Source of the DNA: Peribacillus asahii
Lineage (GTDB): Bacteria; Bacillota; Bacilli; Bacillales; DSM-1321
Assembly (NCBI RefSeq): GCF_004006295.1
Contig: NZ_CP026095.1
Location: forward strand, 854,001-918,000
Length of the DNA stretch: 64,000 bases
Direction: 5' to 3'
Translations under genes and position numbers: made by a program
Notes under the pieces: generated by a model
The model's database searches: none
What the model was told of the DNA's origin: nothing
The model's input: the letters and a program-made list of their open reading frames with translations, nothing else
Part shown: in pieces, positions 42,021 to 51,854 of the stretch
Layout: the number at the start of each line of letters is the position of its first letter
How positions within the stretch are numbered: the stretch's first letter is position 1

Positions 42021-43396
42021 TTTACGCCACCGATAGCGTGTGTAATCGATTGTTCGGCGAGATAAACGGCATAATCTAGGCTCATTTTCCTCGTTAAAAG
42101 TTCAAACTCTTGAAGTTCAGGATGGGAGAAGATAGAGCGGCCAGGTTTGGAATTAGCTTCAAACATCCATACTTGACCATGTTTATCAACCCCTAGGTCA
42201 AAGCCGATTTCCGCGATAATTCCATCAAGGTGATTTTCAATGCTTTCACTTAAAGTAAGCGCAGCTTTTGTTAGCTTTTGTTCTATCTCTAGTGTCGTTT
42301 GGCGATCTTCGAATAGTTCTTGGATGGTTTTAATGACCCCGCCGTTTTTTACATGAGTCGTAATGCTGCCGGAACCCGCTACTTTTGCTGCGATAGCGGT
42401 GACTTGCCACTCGTCTTGGTTGTTTTTATTCGTATGAACTCGAAAATCAACAGGGCGTTTTTCAGAACGCATAAGGGAAATTCCTTGTTGAACAATTAGG
42501 TTTTCCAATGGGCGATTTCGAAAAACATGATTCATTAGAGCTTCTAAAGATGAAAAACGTTGTAGTTTAGTTTCTTCTTCTTCGTTTGTATATCGGCAAT
42601 AATACATATGTTCATGCTTATCATATAAAATTTGATGAATGCCAAGTCCAAGGCTTCCGTGAATGGGTTTAATAAACACTTGTCGGTAGTTTGAAAGTAG
42701 ATGCTCGATTGTAGAAAAAGAAGAAAGAGGATATGTTTCTGGTAAGTAAGGGAGTGCTTTTTCATCATCACTTAATCGTTCATAGACATCCCATTTATTA
42801 AAAAATCCTGGATTATACCATGGAATCCTATATAGTTTTTGGAATTTGCGTTTTACTTCTTTGGGACCGCTTTGGTTCTCTGTTCTTCGATTCGGAAGCC
42901 GGTCGTAGATGACATTTGGAAGTGGAAAATCATTCATTTTCCATTCATTCTCTTCGTATATAAAACCATGAATCGTTTCATCATCCCAATTAATATGCTG
43001 CTCACCGAAAACAAAGGGAATACAACCTGTTTCTGTATTAAGTGAAAGTAATTTAGAGAAAAAATGAGACCGTTCGCCTAGTGGTTTATTATGAAATCCA
43101 GTAAATCCAGATGAAAAGATACCAACGAGCGGTCCAATATGAAGTCGGTTTTTATCTGCGAATAGATGAAGTGGCGTATTTGTTTCGGTAAATCGTAAAG
43201 AGTTTGCTAAGCTTTCTGATAGGACAATCTTCTGTGTATTAGCAGGATTTCGTTTTGCAGCAGCGGGACAGGAATGCTGCCCAAAACAAACGATGTCAAT
43301 GGCAGCAAATTCTAGCTCTGAAGGATAGAAAAGTATATCGTTCGGAAGCTTTGTAATCTCAACAGGATACACGTTCTTCATAAAGTAATTATTCAC
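42017..43396 (-). CDS. yheD: YheD-like ATP-grasp spore coat-associated protein (paralogue 2)
   Basis: 459 aa, close to B. subtilis YheD (about 453). The N-terminal half contains GPLVGIFSSGFTGFHNKPLG; the ATP-grasp part has VFIKPIHGSLGLGIHQI, VDFRVHTNKNNQ, GIIAEIGFDLGVDKHGQVWM and FEANSKPGRSIFSH. YheD forms ring-like assemblies around the B. subtilis forespore; enzymatic activity is unproven. It overlaps both neighbours by 4-8 bp (one operon). The yheD assignment among four paralogues rests on length and order. Confidence 0.8.
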   Translation of the reverse strand: MNNYFMKNVYPVEITKLPNDILFYPSELEFAAIDIVCFGQHSCPAAAKRNPANTQKIVLSESLANSLRFTETNTPLHLFADKNRLHIGPLVGIFSSGFTGFHNKPLGERSHFFSKLLSLNTETGCIPFVFGEQHINWDDETIHGFIYEENEWKMNDFPLPNVIYDRLPNRRTENQSGPKEVKRKFQKLYRIPWYNPGFFNKWDVYERLSDDEKALPYLPETYPLSSFSTIEHLLSNYRQVFIKPIHGSLGLGIHQILYDKHEHMYYCRYTNEEEETKLQRFSSLEALMNHVFRNRPLENLIVQQGISLMRSEKRPVDFRVHTNKNNQDEWQVTAIAAKVAGSGSITTHVKNGGVIKTIQELFEDRQTTLEIEQKLTKAALTLSESIENHLDGIIAEIGFDLGVDKHGQVWMFEANSKPGRSIFSHPELQEFELLTRKMSLDYAVYLAEQSITHAIGGVK

Positions 43397-44459
43397 CTGC
43401 TTTCAAGAGAGAGTGAGCTAAATATTGACTGTATAAAATAGGGGAGTGATAGAGCCGATCGTATTGGTCAGGATAGAGTACCTCAATCATTTTTCTTCCT
43501 GGCTTTGAATTAATATCTAAAATCCACACCTGACCACTTCGGTCGACTCCAAGATCAATGCCAAGTTCGAATAATCGGTGGAAGGTTGCTTCTACTTGTT
43601 CAGGCAGTGTCCGCAAAATATGGTGAATCGTTTGTTCGGCGGCTAGTGGAAGGATGTCACGGTATTGCTGTAAGAAGGCTGTAATTGGAAGAAAGAGTCC
43701 GCCTGTAGCGATGTTAGCGGTAATATGATCTTTTTGTCCGAGTCGAATGCCGCGCCCTTTTTCCACCCATTGATTTCGTTTGTCTTTTTGCATCAGAATA
43801 CGGAAATCGAATGGTTCATTTTGAGCAGTGGCCAGTTCTAAATAAGGCTGACAAAGGTAACTGTAGCGTTGTAATAAGCGATCGACCCATTTATTTAATT
43901 GCGATTTCGATTGAAAGAGGCGCTTGTAAGTTTCTGTTTTCTTCGTCATTGTGACGTTTGTGCCGGCATCTGTTCTCTCGAGTAAGTAAATGCCTGTTCC
44001 GCGTGCACCGAAAGAGGGTTTTAAAACGATTCGTTCGTGCTCCGCTAGCTGTGTCCACATATCTTCTGCTGTTTCAATTTGTACGGTTTTCGGTAAAAAT
44101 GCTTGTAAAAGCGGATGGTCTTTCAGCGCTTTATAGACATCCCATTTACTAGGGAGACCGTACCCTAAAAAGACGCTCTGTTTTTTGAGCCAATTTACTT
44201 TTTCTGTGATTTCTGTTGTTTCACGAGTTAAACCATAGAAACTGCGATCATAAACAAAATCGGGCAGAGGGACCGTTTTGTTCATCCAGCTTTCCTTTTC
44301 GGAGTCCCATATCTCTGCTTGGATTTCCTTTGTTTTTATATCAATTTGAAGAGGCGAGAAACGACAAACCTCCACTTGATGCTGCTGGGCAGCTTTGGCT
44401 AATTCCGTTACATACTGCTGTTCATTTGAGAAATTTGTCGTCATAATTCCAAATAGCAT
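43389..44459 (-). CDS. yheC: YheC-like ATP-grasp spore coat-associated protein (paralogue 3)
   Basis: 356 aa, the length of B. subtilis YheC (363). It starts MLFGIMTTNFSNEQQYVTEL. ATP-grasp landmarks: IVLKPSFGARGTGIYLL, FDFRILMQKDKRN, LFELGIDLGVDRSGQVWILD and INSKPGRKMIEV. A putative ligase associated with the spore coat; substrate unknown. It overlaps the downstream yheD-like gene by 8 bp. Confidence 0.8.
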   Translation of the reverse strand: MLFGIMTTNFSNEQQYVTELAKAAQQHQVEVCRFSPLQIDIKTKEIQAEIWDSEKESWMNKTVPLPDFVYDRSFYGLTRETTEITEKVNWLKKQSVFLGYGLPSKWDVYKALKDHPLLQAFLPKTVQIETAEDMWTQLAEHERIVLKPSFGARGTGIYLLERTDAGTNVTMTKKTETYKRLFQSKSQLNKWVDRLLQRYSYLCQPYLELATAQNEPFDFRILMQKDKRNQWVEKGRGIRLGQKDHITANIATGGLFLPITAFLQQYRDILPLAAEQTIHHILRTLPEQVEATFHRLFELGIDLGVDRSGQVWILDINSKPGRKMIEVLYPDQYDRLYHSPILYSQYLAHSLLKAGE

Positions 44460-44480
44460 ATAGAGACAAACTCCTTTCTA

Positions 44481-45839
44481 TCATCCTTCATTTTTTAAAG
44501 TATGATGAAGCGTACTCATGTAATCAATAAGTGCTTTTACTGATGGTCGTAATTTATCCCTTGTACCATCAAATCGTTTAGAAGGTTTAGAGTTTACTTC
44601 AATAATCCATGGATGGAATTGTTCATCAAGTGCTAAATCAATCCCTAACTCTCCTAGTAATCCTTCATGTTGTTTATCTAGGGAGTGAGCCGTCTTTTTA
44701 GCAAGGTGAGTAAGAGTGTGATAAAGGTGAATGGCCTGCTGGCGATCGAATAGCTCTTTTAAAAATTGAATGCCATTCTTCATTTCTGCTCCACGTGCTA
44801 TATTGGAGACGATATGTCCAGTATCGCCGATTCGCGCAACCGCAGAGGTTACCTTCCAAACGTCTTCCTTCGTTTGATGAAGGAGTATACGAAAATCGAC
44901 TTTCTTCTGTTCCCATTCAAGCAAGGGGATCCCTTTTTGAATAATAAAGGAGTGTTTCTTGCAAAATTTCTTTAGGTAAAAGAACAGTTCCGCTTCCGAT
45001 TGAACAAAGTGAGTATCCTGAGTGTTACCCGAATGTTCAAATAGCCAGCCTTTCTCCAGTTTGGTCGCTTTGCCAATATGTTTGCCTTGACTTCCAAAAA
45101 TCGGCTTTACATAAATAACAGCATGATGTTGGAGAAAAGAATAGAAGGCTTCTTGCGCTCTGAGTAAAATGGTATCTGGTAAGTGCGGCTGCAGGCTTTC
45201 GTCTTGTACGAGCATTTCATGGACTTCCCATTTAGAAAGAAAGCACGAGTTAAAGAGTGGGATTTTTTTTGCTTGTAAATGGGCTGTGAATTGTTCAAAA
45301 CGATCGGTCCTTTCTAAACGACGTGAATGAATCCGATTGTATAGTGCACTGGGAAATGGAAGAACACAGGGCTCCCAACCGTTCTCATGGAACCAATAAC
45401 CCGTAATGACTTCACTTTCAAGCGACTGTAACGTTGTTAAATAAAAGGGGATGCCTAGAGTAGTAGAGTAGGTATGCATCTCTTGAAAAAAAACGTCTAT
45501 CTCACCGAATGTTCCATCTGTAAGAAGAGATTGATTGGTTAATAGGGCAAGAAATGGGCCGATGATAACGGTTTTAGTGGATGGTAAGAACGTGACGGAG
45601 ATTGGGTGAGTGAATGGTGGAAGAGTTAAGTATTGTGAAGCGAAACTTGATAATTTGCATTCCCTGCTTGTTGAAGAAAAGGACTCCACTGCTATTTCTA
45701 TAGAACGTTGACCAGCCTTGAGCGAAAGAGTTTCCCCGTATTGAAGCTGCCATTTTGTAAAGGTAGTTTCATCGATATACATCAATGCTTTTTTTTCTTG
45801 AATAGTAGATATCAATAATTTAGAAGAATGACCGTTCAT
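44481..45839 (-). CDS. YheC/YheD-family ATP-grasp protein (paralogue 4)
   Basis: About 452 aa. ATG 45,839 is chosen (GGGGAATATAC upstream, MNGHSSKLLISTIQEKKALM); the longer frame from 45,959 runs through the promoter region. It has VIIGPFLALLTNQ in the N-terminal half and IYVKPIFGSQGKHIGKA, VDFRILLHQTKED, GLLGELGIDLALDEQFHPWI and IEVNSKPSKRFDG in the ATP-grasp half. First gene of the leftward cluster of four paralogues plus yheE; divergent from yheB. Confidence 0.8.
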   Translation of the reverse strand: MNGHSSKLLISTIQEKKALMYIDETTFTKWQLQYGETLSLKAGQRSIEIAVESFSSTSRECKLSSFASQYLTLPPFTHPISVTFLPSTKTVIIGPFLALLTNQSLLTDGTFGEIDVFFQEMHTYSTTLGIPFYLTTLQSLESEVITGYWFHENGWEPCVLPFPSALYNRIHSRRLERTDRFEQFTAHLQAKKIPLFNSCFLSKWEVHEMLVQDESLQPHLPDTILLRAQEAFYSFLQHHAVIYVKPIFGSQGKHIGKATKLEKGWLFEHSGNTQDTHFVQSEAELFFYLKKFCKKHSFIIQKGIPLLEWEQKKVDFRILLHQTKEDVWKVTSAVARIGDTGHIVSNIARGAEMKNGIQFLKELFDRQQAIHLYHTLTHLAKKTAHSLDKQHEGLLGELGIDLALDEQFHPWIIEVNSKPSKRFDGTRDKLRPSVKALIDYMSTLHHTLKNEG

Positions 45840-45976
45840 GTATATTCCCCGTTTGCACTTAGTTTCGGATGCTTTATAATAAGACAATGGGCAAATGTGG
45901 ATAAAGTATTCTATGTTTTGTGGAAATAGAGTGTGTCTAGAAATCAATACATTTAGCAATAAAAGGAGAAATCATC

Positions 45977-47110
45977 ATGGATTTATGGATGAAACTTGTA
46001 TTCATGGTTGTGGTAGGTGCAATCATTGGAGGAATTACGAATTTAATTGCCATTAAAATGTTGTTCCGTCCGTATAAAGCGGTGTATATTTTTGGGAAAC
46101 AACTACCGTTTACTCCTGGTTTAATGCCGAAACGTCAAGGAGAATTGGCACATCAGCTTGGGAAGGTTGTAGTGGAATATCTAATTACTCCTGAGAGTCT
46201 GCAACAACGTATTGTTAATGATACCTCTAAACAAAATATGAAAGAGTTTGTTGGGGCAGAAGTGAAGAAAGTGTTAACGACTGAAAAAAGTATTGCAGAG
46301 TTATTAGAACAATATGGGTTAAGTCGTGTGGGGGAGACAGTAGAGCAGCGTGTACAAGCTTTTGTGCTTGACAAATATGAAGAGTGGATGGCAGCGAATC
46401 GCGGCAAAAACCTTCGCCAAATTATCTCACCTGAGCTGCATGAAAAAGTGACGGAACAAATCCCGGAACTTTCTGCTTACATTGTTACGAAGGGGAAAGA
46501 ATACTTCCGAAGTAAGGAAGGGAAAGCTCGCTTAGAGGCGATGTTGGATGATTTTTTTAAAGAGCGCGGAAAGCTGATTAATTTAATTCAAATGTTTATT
46601 GGAAATGATGCTTTAATTGATAAAATACAACCAGAAATTTTGAAATTTTTGGAGCAACGACGTACAACCAATTTTGTAGAAGAACTGTTACAAAAAGAGT
46701 GGGGTCAGATTAGTGAGTGGGAGATTCAAAAAGTTGAGAATCTAGTTGGTCCGCATGAGATAAAACGAGTAGTTATCGAAAAAACATCTGAATGGATTTC
46801 AGTGGATGCTGTTATGAACAAGCCGGTAAAAGACGTAGCAGGTCCATTTGTTGATTCAATTGTTGATAAAGCTGTGCCGGCTATGCTGGATCAGTTGGTA
46901 GACCGTGTAAGTGAACATATGCCAGCGTTAGTTAAAAGGCTTCGTTTAGACGAAATCGTTGAAGAACAAGTAGCGGCTTTTTCAGTTCAAAAATTAGAAG
47001 AAGTAGTTATAGCAATTGCAAAGCGCGAGCTGGCAATGATTACGTATTTAGGAGCGCTTTTAGGCGGGATTATTGGGTTGTTTCAAGGATTATTCGTTAC
47101 GCTTTTATAG
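45977..47110 (+). CDS. yheB: YheB, DUF445 family membrane protein
   Basis: 377 aa. The N-terminal membrane segment ([20 protein letters not shown]) is followed by [20 protein letters not shown] and [19 protein letters not shown], the DUF445 hallmark; a long helical soluble middle follows; the C-terminal membrane helix is [20 protein letters not shown]. Length is normal for YheB (about 377). A role in the spore or envelope is suspected but unproven. AAAGGAG precedes ATG 45,977. It is followed by yheA as in B. subtilis. Confidence 0.88.
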   Translation: MDLWMKLVFMVVVGAIIGGITNLIAIKMLFRPYKAVYIFGKQLPFTPGLMPKRQGELAHQLGKVVVEYLITPESLQQRIVNDTSKQNMKEFVGAEVKKVLTTEKSIAELLEQYGLSRVGETVEQRVQAFVLDKYEEWMAANRGKNLRQIISPELHEKVTEQIPELSAYIVTKGKEYFRSKEGKARLEAMLDDFFKERGKLINLIQMFIGNDALIDKIQPEILKFLEQRRTTNFVEELLQKEWGQISEWEIQKVENLVGPHEIKRVVIEKTSEWISVDAVMNKPVKDVAGPFVDSIVDKAVPAMLDQLVDRVSEHMPALVKRLRLDEIVEEQVAAFSVQKLEEVVIAIAKRELAMITYLGALLGGIIGLFQGLFVTLL

Positions 47111-47236
47111 ACTAATATGATTCAATACTATTCCCTTCTGAAAAAAATAGAGACGACGATTAGTTCGGCTTTATTAGGATGATTATGTTATAGTGGGGAA
47201 GATGTAATAATATAATGGACAGGAGGAGGGAGAAAC

Positions 47237-47593
47237 ATGAGTAATTCATATGATGCAGCTTATGCAATGGAGCGAGCGATTCGTTCTAGTAATGAATATG
47301 TAGAATTAAAACGATTATATGATCTTGTGAACGCTGATCCGGCTTCAAAGGGAATGTTTGATAACTTTCGTAACATCCAAATGATGCTTCAGCAAAAACA
47401 AATGATGGGTCAAGAAATTACACCCGAAGAAATTGAGCAAGCGCAAAAAACGGTTCAACTTGTTCAACAGCATCCAACAATTGCTCAATTGATGGAAGCG
47501 GAACAAAGAATGAGTGTAGTAATTGCAGATTTAAATAAGATTATTATGAAGCCTCTTGAAGAACTATACGGTCTTCCTGGTCAAGGATCATAA
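47237..47593 (+). CDS. yheA: YheA, YlbF/YmcA family protein
   Basis: 118 aa. An all-helical YlbF/YmcA-type protein: YDAAYAMERAIRSSNEYVEL, MFDNFRNIQMMLQQKQMMGQ, then EITPEEIEQAQKTVQLVQQH and a C-terminal helix (IADLNKIIMKPLEELYGLPG). The paralogues YlbF and YmcA form the Y-complex that affects RNase Y; YheA's own role is unknown. AGGAGG site before ATG 47,237. A terminator follows. Confidence 0.88.
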   Translation: MSNSYDAAYAMERAIRSSNEYVELKRLYDLVNADPASKGMFDNFRNIQMMLQQKQMMGQEITPEEIEQAQKTVQLVQQHPTIAQLMEAEQRMSVVIADLNKIIMKPLEELYGLPGQGS

Positions 47594-47599
47594 GCTTGT

Positions 47600-47630
47600 A
47601 CTCCCTGCTTTGAATAGTAGGGAGTTTTTT
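47600..47630 (+). terminator. Terminator of yheBA
   Basis: ACTCCCT (47,600-47,606) pairs with AGGGAGT (47,619-47,625), then a T7 run. Confidence 0.85.
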
Positions 47631-47706
47631 TACGGTCTCCGTTTTGTTCTACTTAGCGTAGTTCATTCATAAATTAGGGTAGACATTACAGATGGGAGAG
47701 ATCAAC

Positions 47707-48573
47707 ATGGTGTATCGTCTATTAGCGGTTAATATTGACGGAACGTTACTGCAGTCAAATGGCCGTTTAAATAAAGTTACGAAAGAGGCCGTTGAATACG
47801 TATCCCAAAAAGGTGTGCACATTGCACTTGTAACGAATAGAAATTATTACTCTGCTAAAAAAGTAGCGAAGGCGCTCAAGGTAAATCCAATGATGGTCGC
47901 TCATCAAGGGGCTTTTGTTGGAGAGACGATTGAAAAGCCTTTATTTGTAAAGAGGTTGACAGAGGAGCTTACGTTAGAAATCGTCCGATTGCTAGAAACG
48001 ACATCGTGTCAGATTCAGCTTATTCATGAAAAAGGATCGTTAGGAAATAGAATTCATCTTCCGGAAAAACTAGTAAGTCGAGCTAAAATGACGTTAAATG
48101 AACCAAGTATGTTTGCGCAGCAGTATGTAGAAGTGCTTAGTGAGGAGCTTCAAAAAAAGCCGTGTGAACCAATAAAAATTGATATTCAATTTGTAAAAGG
48201 AATGGACCAACGAGATATAAAGAGGTTGATTGGAGAGTTGTTTCCGGAAGTAGAAGTGATTGATCAATCCGATCAAAGGCTGATACTTGTACCAAAAGGT
48301 GTGTCAAAATGGAGCGGGCTGCTATATTTAACCGACTATTTAGGAATCAAGAGGCAGGATATGGTCGCCATTGGTGATGGTCTAGATGATATAGATATGA
48401 TTAATGGAGTCGGTCTCGGTGTGGCGATGGGAAATGCTGCACCAGAAGTGAAGCGAGTAGCTAAATGGGTAACCCGTTCTAATGATGAGAATGGTGTAGC
48501 GTACATGTTGAAAGAGTTTTTCCGTAAACAGCCGCCTATTGAATTTTTACAAAAAATGAATATGTTGAAATAA
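47707..48573 (+). CDS. Cof-type HAD-superfamily phosphatase
   Basis: About 288 aa. ATG 47,707 is chosen over 47,692 because GGGAGAG lies 6 nt upstream. HAD motif I is altered: LLAVNIDGTLLQ, where the nucleophile Asp of DxDGT is replaced by Asn (NIDGT). Motif II is ALVTNR; motif III/IV is KWSGLLYL and MVAIGDGLDDIDMINGVGLG. The C2 cap fits Cof-type sugar-phosphate or FMN phosphatases. The Asn at the nucleophile position would be expected to abolish or strongly reduce phosphatase activity, so this may be a non-catalytic member. Confidence 0.85.
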   Translation: MVYRLLAVNIDGTLLQSNGRLNKVTKEAVEYVSQKGVHIALVTNRNYYSAKKVAKALKVNPMMVAHQGAFVGETIEKPLFVKRLTEELTLEIVRLLETTSCQIQLIHEKGSLGNRIHLPEKLVSRAKMTLNEPSMFAQQYVEVLSEELQKKPCEPIKIDIQFVKGMDQRDIKRLIGELFPEVEVIDQSDQRLILVPKGVSKWSGLLYLTDYLGIKRQDMVAIGDGLDDIDMINGVGLGVAMGNAAPEVKRVAKWVTRSNDENGVAYMLKEFFRKQPPIEFLQKMNMLK

Positions 48574-48612
48574 CAACAAGCCCTTCACTTAATGAGTGAA
48601 GGGCTTGTTGTT
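48572..48612. terminator. Bidirectional terminator
   Basis: An 18-bp perfect stem (48,572-48,589 with 48,595-48,612), 5-nt loop, between convergent genes. Confidence 0.9.
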
Positions 48613-48686
48613 TGATGGTTTCGCTTTATAAGATCTTTTGGTTCAGGTATGTGTGACTGTAGTCTCGTACACCTTTTTAGTTTATC

Positions 48687-49142
48687 TTAGTTAGCTGCAT
48701 CAATCACGCGTTTCATCGCGTGAATTTGTCCAAGGTGATTAGACTCATGGAATAAAGCAAACGTAAATATTTCCCCTACTGTTTCAAGGCCTAAAAAAGG
48801 CTGTGCCAATTTTTCGCTATAGCGTTCTTCTGGAATGGCAAGAATGCGGTTCGCTTGCTCTTGCAGTTGTTGTACTAATACTTCGACGCTTGGTACGTCC
48901 CCTTTCCAATCCGCTGGTTTCGATCCATATCCAAATAATTCACCATAATTAGCAGGCAGGTGATTTGTGTGAGGATAGCCAAGTAAAAATTGCTCAGTGA
49001 CAGTTAAGATATGGCCGATATGCCAATGAAGTGTGTTATTGAAGCCCTTCGTTTGGATATCGAACAGCTCCGGATTGATTCCTTCGATTTCGCTTAATAT
49101 TTTTTGACGTGTCAATTGAAGTTGACTGTTTAAATAGTTCAT
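48687..49142 (-). CDS. DinB-like four-helix metalloprotein
   Basis: 151 aa. The first metal His is in LHWHIGHILTVTEQFLLGYP; the second pair is in LFHESNHLGQIHAMKR near the C-terminus. This His triad on a four-helix bundle is the DinB/YfiT fold. Members include bacillithiol-dependent transferases and uncharacterised hydrolases. The exact reaction is not known. A single gene on the minus strand upstream of, and divergent from, the urease operon. Confidence 0.8.
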   Translation of the reverse strand: MNYLNSQLQLTRQKILSEIEGINPELFDIQTKGFNNTLHWHIGHILTVTEQFLLGYPHTNHLPANYGELFGYGSKPADWKGDVPSVEVLVQQLQEQANRILAIPEERYSEKLAQPFLGLETVGEIFTFALFHESNHLGQIHAMKRVIDAAN

Positions 49143-49499
49143 GTGGAAAGTCTCCTTAATTATAATTATTTGAATTAAAACGATTGCATAAATGAAATTA
49201 TAGCAAGTAGTTTCCTATAGAAGCAAATATTGAGATTGTGAATAATAAAATTTCACTTGAAGTTGTCAGAAAATTAATTATAAGGATATTGAACAGTTTT
49301 TGGTTGTTTAAATAAGTTTCATACTTTGTGAGCCCCTTTGAAAATGGAAGGGGCTTTTATTTGATTGGAGGTATATTCCATTTTGAATATTGTAAATTTT
49401 ACTTGAAAATGTCAGAAAATTGATTATAATGAAGTTATTAATGTGAGGAAAAGTAACGTGAGTAGGTTATATTATTGTAGGTTTTGAAGGGAGGATTCT
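49143..49499. promoter_or_regulatory. Urease control region with two near-duplicate CodY-type promoters
   Basis: Promoter 1 (49,257-49,284) and promoter 2 (49,403-49,430) share TTGAA(A/G), a 16-nt spacer with GTCAGAAAATT, and TATAA(T/G). Each spacer carries a CodY-like box with 13 of 15 matches to AATTTTCWGAAAATT (49,261-49,275 and 49,407-49,421). A terminator hairpin lies between them at 49,331-49,359. In B. subtilis ureABC is a CodY/GlnR/TnrA target, so nutrient control fits. No good GlnR/TnrA box seen. Confidence 0.6.
49331..49359 (+). terminator. Terminator between the two urease promoters
   Basis: AGCCCCTT (49,331-49,338) pairs with AAGGGGCT (49,348-49,355), followed by TTTA. It lies about 40 nt after the expected start of promoter 1. 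Confidence 0.7.
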
Positions 49500-49802
49500 A
49501 TGCGCTTAACATCCAGGGAGCAGGAGAAATTGTTAGTTGTAGTCGCTGCTGATTTAGCAAGACGACGTAAGGATCGTGGTTTGAAGTTGAATTACCCTGA
49601 AGCGGTTGCTCTGATTACATACGAAATGATGGAGGGGGCCCGCGACGGAAAAACTGTAGCTGAGCTGATGCAGTTTGGAAAAGCGATATTAACAAGTGAA
49701 GACGTAATGGAAGGAATTCCCGATATGATTCATGATATTCAAGTTGAGGCGACATTTCCGAACGGGACGAAGCTTGTGACGGTTCATAATCCGATTCAGT
49801 AA
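49500..49802 (+). CDS. ureA: Urease subunit gamma
   Basis: 100 aa. [20 protein letters not shown], then [20 protein letters not shown] and [20 protein letters not shown] are the UreA signature. Structural subunit of the nickel enzyme urease. AGGGAGG precedes ATG 49,500. First gene of ureABCEFGD. Confidence 0.95.
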   Translation: MRLTSREQEKLLVVVAADLARRRKDRGLKLNYPEAVALITYEMMEGARDGKTVAELMQFGKAILTSEDVMEGIPDMIHDIQVEATFPNGTKLVTVHNPIQ

Positions 49803-49814
49803 GGAGAGGAACAG

Positions 49815-50138
49815 ATGATACCTGGTGAATATAGATTGAAAAAAACGCCGATTGTGTGCAATGAAGGCAAAGAAGTAACAAAATTAACCGTAATTAACCG
49901 TGGTGATCGTCCAATTCAAGTGGGCTCTCATTTTCATTTTTTTGAAGTGAACAGAGGGTTGGAATTTGAACGTAGCCAGGCGTTTGGTATGAGGTTGAAT
50001 ATTCCAGCAGGAACGGCTGTCCGCTTTGAACCAGGGGATGCGAAGGAAATTGAGCTCGTGGCTTTTAGCGGAAAACGAGAAGTGTACGGCTTAAATAATC
50101 AGACCGATAGAAAATTAGATGGGGAGGGGAAAGTGTGA
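49815..50138 (+). CDS. ureB: Urease subunit beta
   Basis: 107 aa. [20 protein letters not shown], then [40 protein letters not shown] and the terminal [14 protein letters not shown] are diagnostic. Structural subunit. AAGGAGAGG precedes the ATG. Its stop overlaps the ureC start (GTGA). Confidence 0.95.
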   Translation: MIPGEYRLKKTPIVCNEGKEVTKLTVINRGDRPIQVGSHFHFFEVNRGLEFERSQAFGMRLNIPAGTAVRFEPGDAKEIELVAFSGKREVYGLNNQTDRKLDGEGKV

Positions 50139-51844
50139 GCCTTGAAATGTCACGTAAGCAATATGCTGATATGTTCGGTCCGACAAAGGGAGATTTAATA
50201 CGACTCGCTGATACAGAGCTATTTATCGAAATTGAACAAGATTATGCGGTGTATGGTGATGAAGTGAAATTTGGCGGAGGAAAAGTCATTCGTGATGGTA
50301 TGGGTCAGCACCCGCTTGCATCTAGAAGTGAAGTAATGGATTTAGTTTTGACGAACGCGATTATTCTTGACTATACCGGGATTATTAAAGCGGATATCGG
50401 GGTGAAAGATGGGAGAATTGCTGCCATTGGGAAAGCAGGAAACCCGCTGCTCATGGATGATGTGACAATGGTGATTGGAGCCGCTACAGAGATTATTGCT
50501 GCTGAAGGGATGATTGTTACAGCTGGCGGCATTGATGCCCATATTCATTTTATTTGCCCCGATCAAATCGAAACGGCACTTTCGAGCGGAGTTACAACGA
50601 TGATTGGCGGTGGGACGGGACCAGCAACGGGAACGAATGCCACGACATGTACACCAGGTGCTTGGAATATTCACCGTATGCTTCAAGCTGCTGAACACTT
50701 CCCTATGAATCTAGGATTTTTAGGAAAAGGAAATGCCTCGGCAAAAGAGCCTCTAATTGAACAAATTGAAGCTGGCGCTATTGGTCTGAAGCTGCACGAA
50801 GACTGGGGAACTACGTCTGCAGCGATTGATACGAGCCTTACGGTTGCGGATGAATATGATATTCAAATTGCCATCCATACCGATACGCTCAATGAAGCAG
50901 GGTTTGTAGAAGACACGATTAAAGCAATTGGCGGTCGTGTTATTCATACATATCATACAGAGGGAGCAGGCGGCGGTCATGCACCCGATATTATTAAAGT
51001 AGCCAGTTTTCCTAATATTTTACCATCCTCAACAAATCCAACGAGACCTTATACGATTAATACTCTTGAAGAACATTTAGATATGCTGATGGTTTGTCAT
51101 CATTTAGACCCTTCTGTCCCAGAAGACATTGCTTTTGCTGATTCGCGTATTCGAAAAGAAACGATTGCGGCTGAAGATATTTTACATGATTTAGGTGTAT
51201 TCAGCATGATCAGCTCGGATTCCCAAGCGATGGGTCGAGTTGGAGAAGTCATTATGCGCACATGGCAAACGGCAGATAAAATGAAAAAACAACATGGACG
51301 TTTAAGCGAAGAAACGTGTGAAGGCGATAACTTTCGCGTGAAACGATATGTGGCCAAGTACACAATCAATCCTGCGCTCGCACATGGCATAGCGGATGAA
51401 GTTGGTTCAATAGAAGTCGAGAAATTCGCTGATTTAGTTGTGTGGGACCCCGCCTTTTTTGGAGTGAAGCCGGATTTAGTTTTAAAAGGCGGAATGATTG
51501 CTGCTAGCATCATGGGAGACCCGAACGCGTCTATTCCCACTCCGCAGCCTGTCACATATCGCCCGATGTTTGCCAGCTTTGGCAAGGCCACTGCTGCAAC
51601 ATCCATTACTTTTCTTTCTAAGGCAGCCTATGAAGCAGGCGTTCATCATGAATTAGGGTTAAACAAACTGATTAAACCAGTGAGTAATGTTCGTCAGCTT
51701 CAAAAGAAGGATATGAAGTTTAATGGAGAAACTCCTGTCATAGAAGTGGATCCGCAAACATATGAAGTTACAGTGGATCAGCAATTGATTACATGTGAGC
51801 CAGCTGAAATTTTACCAATGGCACAACGATATTTCTTATTCTGA
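50135..51844 (+). CDS. ureC: Urease subunit alpha (catalytic)
   Basis: 569 aa from GTG 50,135. Hydrolyses urea to ammonia and carbamate using two Ni ions. The nickel ligands are in [12 protein letters not shown] (two His near 134-136), LKLHEDWG (the carbamylated Lys near 217 and a substrate His), [25 protein letters not shown] and SSDSQAMGR (Asp near 360); the active-site flap His is in MVCHHLDP. Complete, normal length. It needs UreEFGD for nickel insertion. Confidence 0.97.
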   Translation: MSLEMSRKQYADMFGPTKGDLIRLADTELFIEIEQDYAVYGDEVKFGGGKVIRDGMGQHPLASRSEVMDLVLTNAIILDYTGIIKADIGVKDGRIAAIGKAGNPLLMDDVTMVIGAATEIIAAEGMIVTAGGIDAHIHFICPDQIETALSSGVTTMIGGGTGPATGTNATTCTPGAWNIHRMLQAAEHFPMNLGFLGKGNASAKEPLIEQIEAGAIGLKLHEDWGTTSAAIDTSLTVADEYDIQIAIHTDTLNEAGFVEDTIKAIGGRVIHTYHTEGAGGGHAPDIIKVASFPNILPSSTNPTRPYTINTLEEHLDMLMVCHHLDPSVPEDIAFADSRIRKETIAAEDILHDLGVFSMISSDSQAMGRVGEVIMRTWQTADKMKKQHGRLSEETCEGDNFRVKRYVAKYTINPALAHGIADEVGSIEVEKFADLVVWDPAFFGVKPDLVLKGGMIAASIMGDPNASIPTPQPVTYRPMFASFGKATAATSITFLSKAAYEAGVHHELGLNKLIKPVSNVRQLQKKDMKFNGETPVIEVDPQTYEVTVDQQLITCEPAEILPMAQRYFLF

Positions 51845-51854
51845 GGTGAAATAG

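Noticed and set aside
41000..45300. Several frames of 60-76 aa antisense to or inside the YheC/YheD genes
   Set aside because: Shadows of strongly coding sequence; no ribosome-binding sites or independent motifs.
49326..49430. GlnR/TnrA operator (TGTNAN7TNACA) before urease
   Set aside because: TGTCA is present in each promoter spacer but the second half-site is missing; CodY is the better fit.
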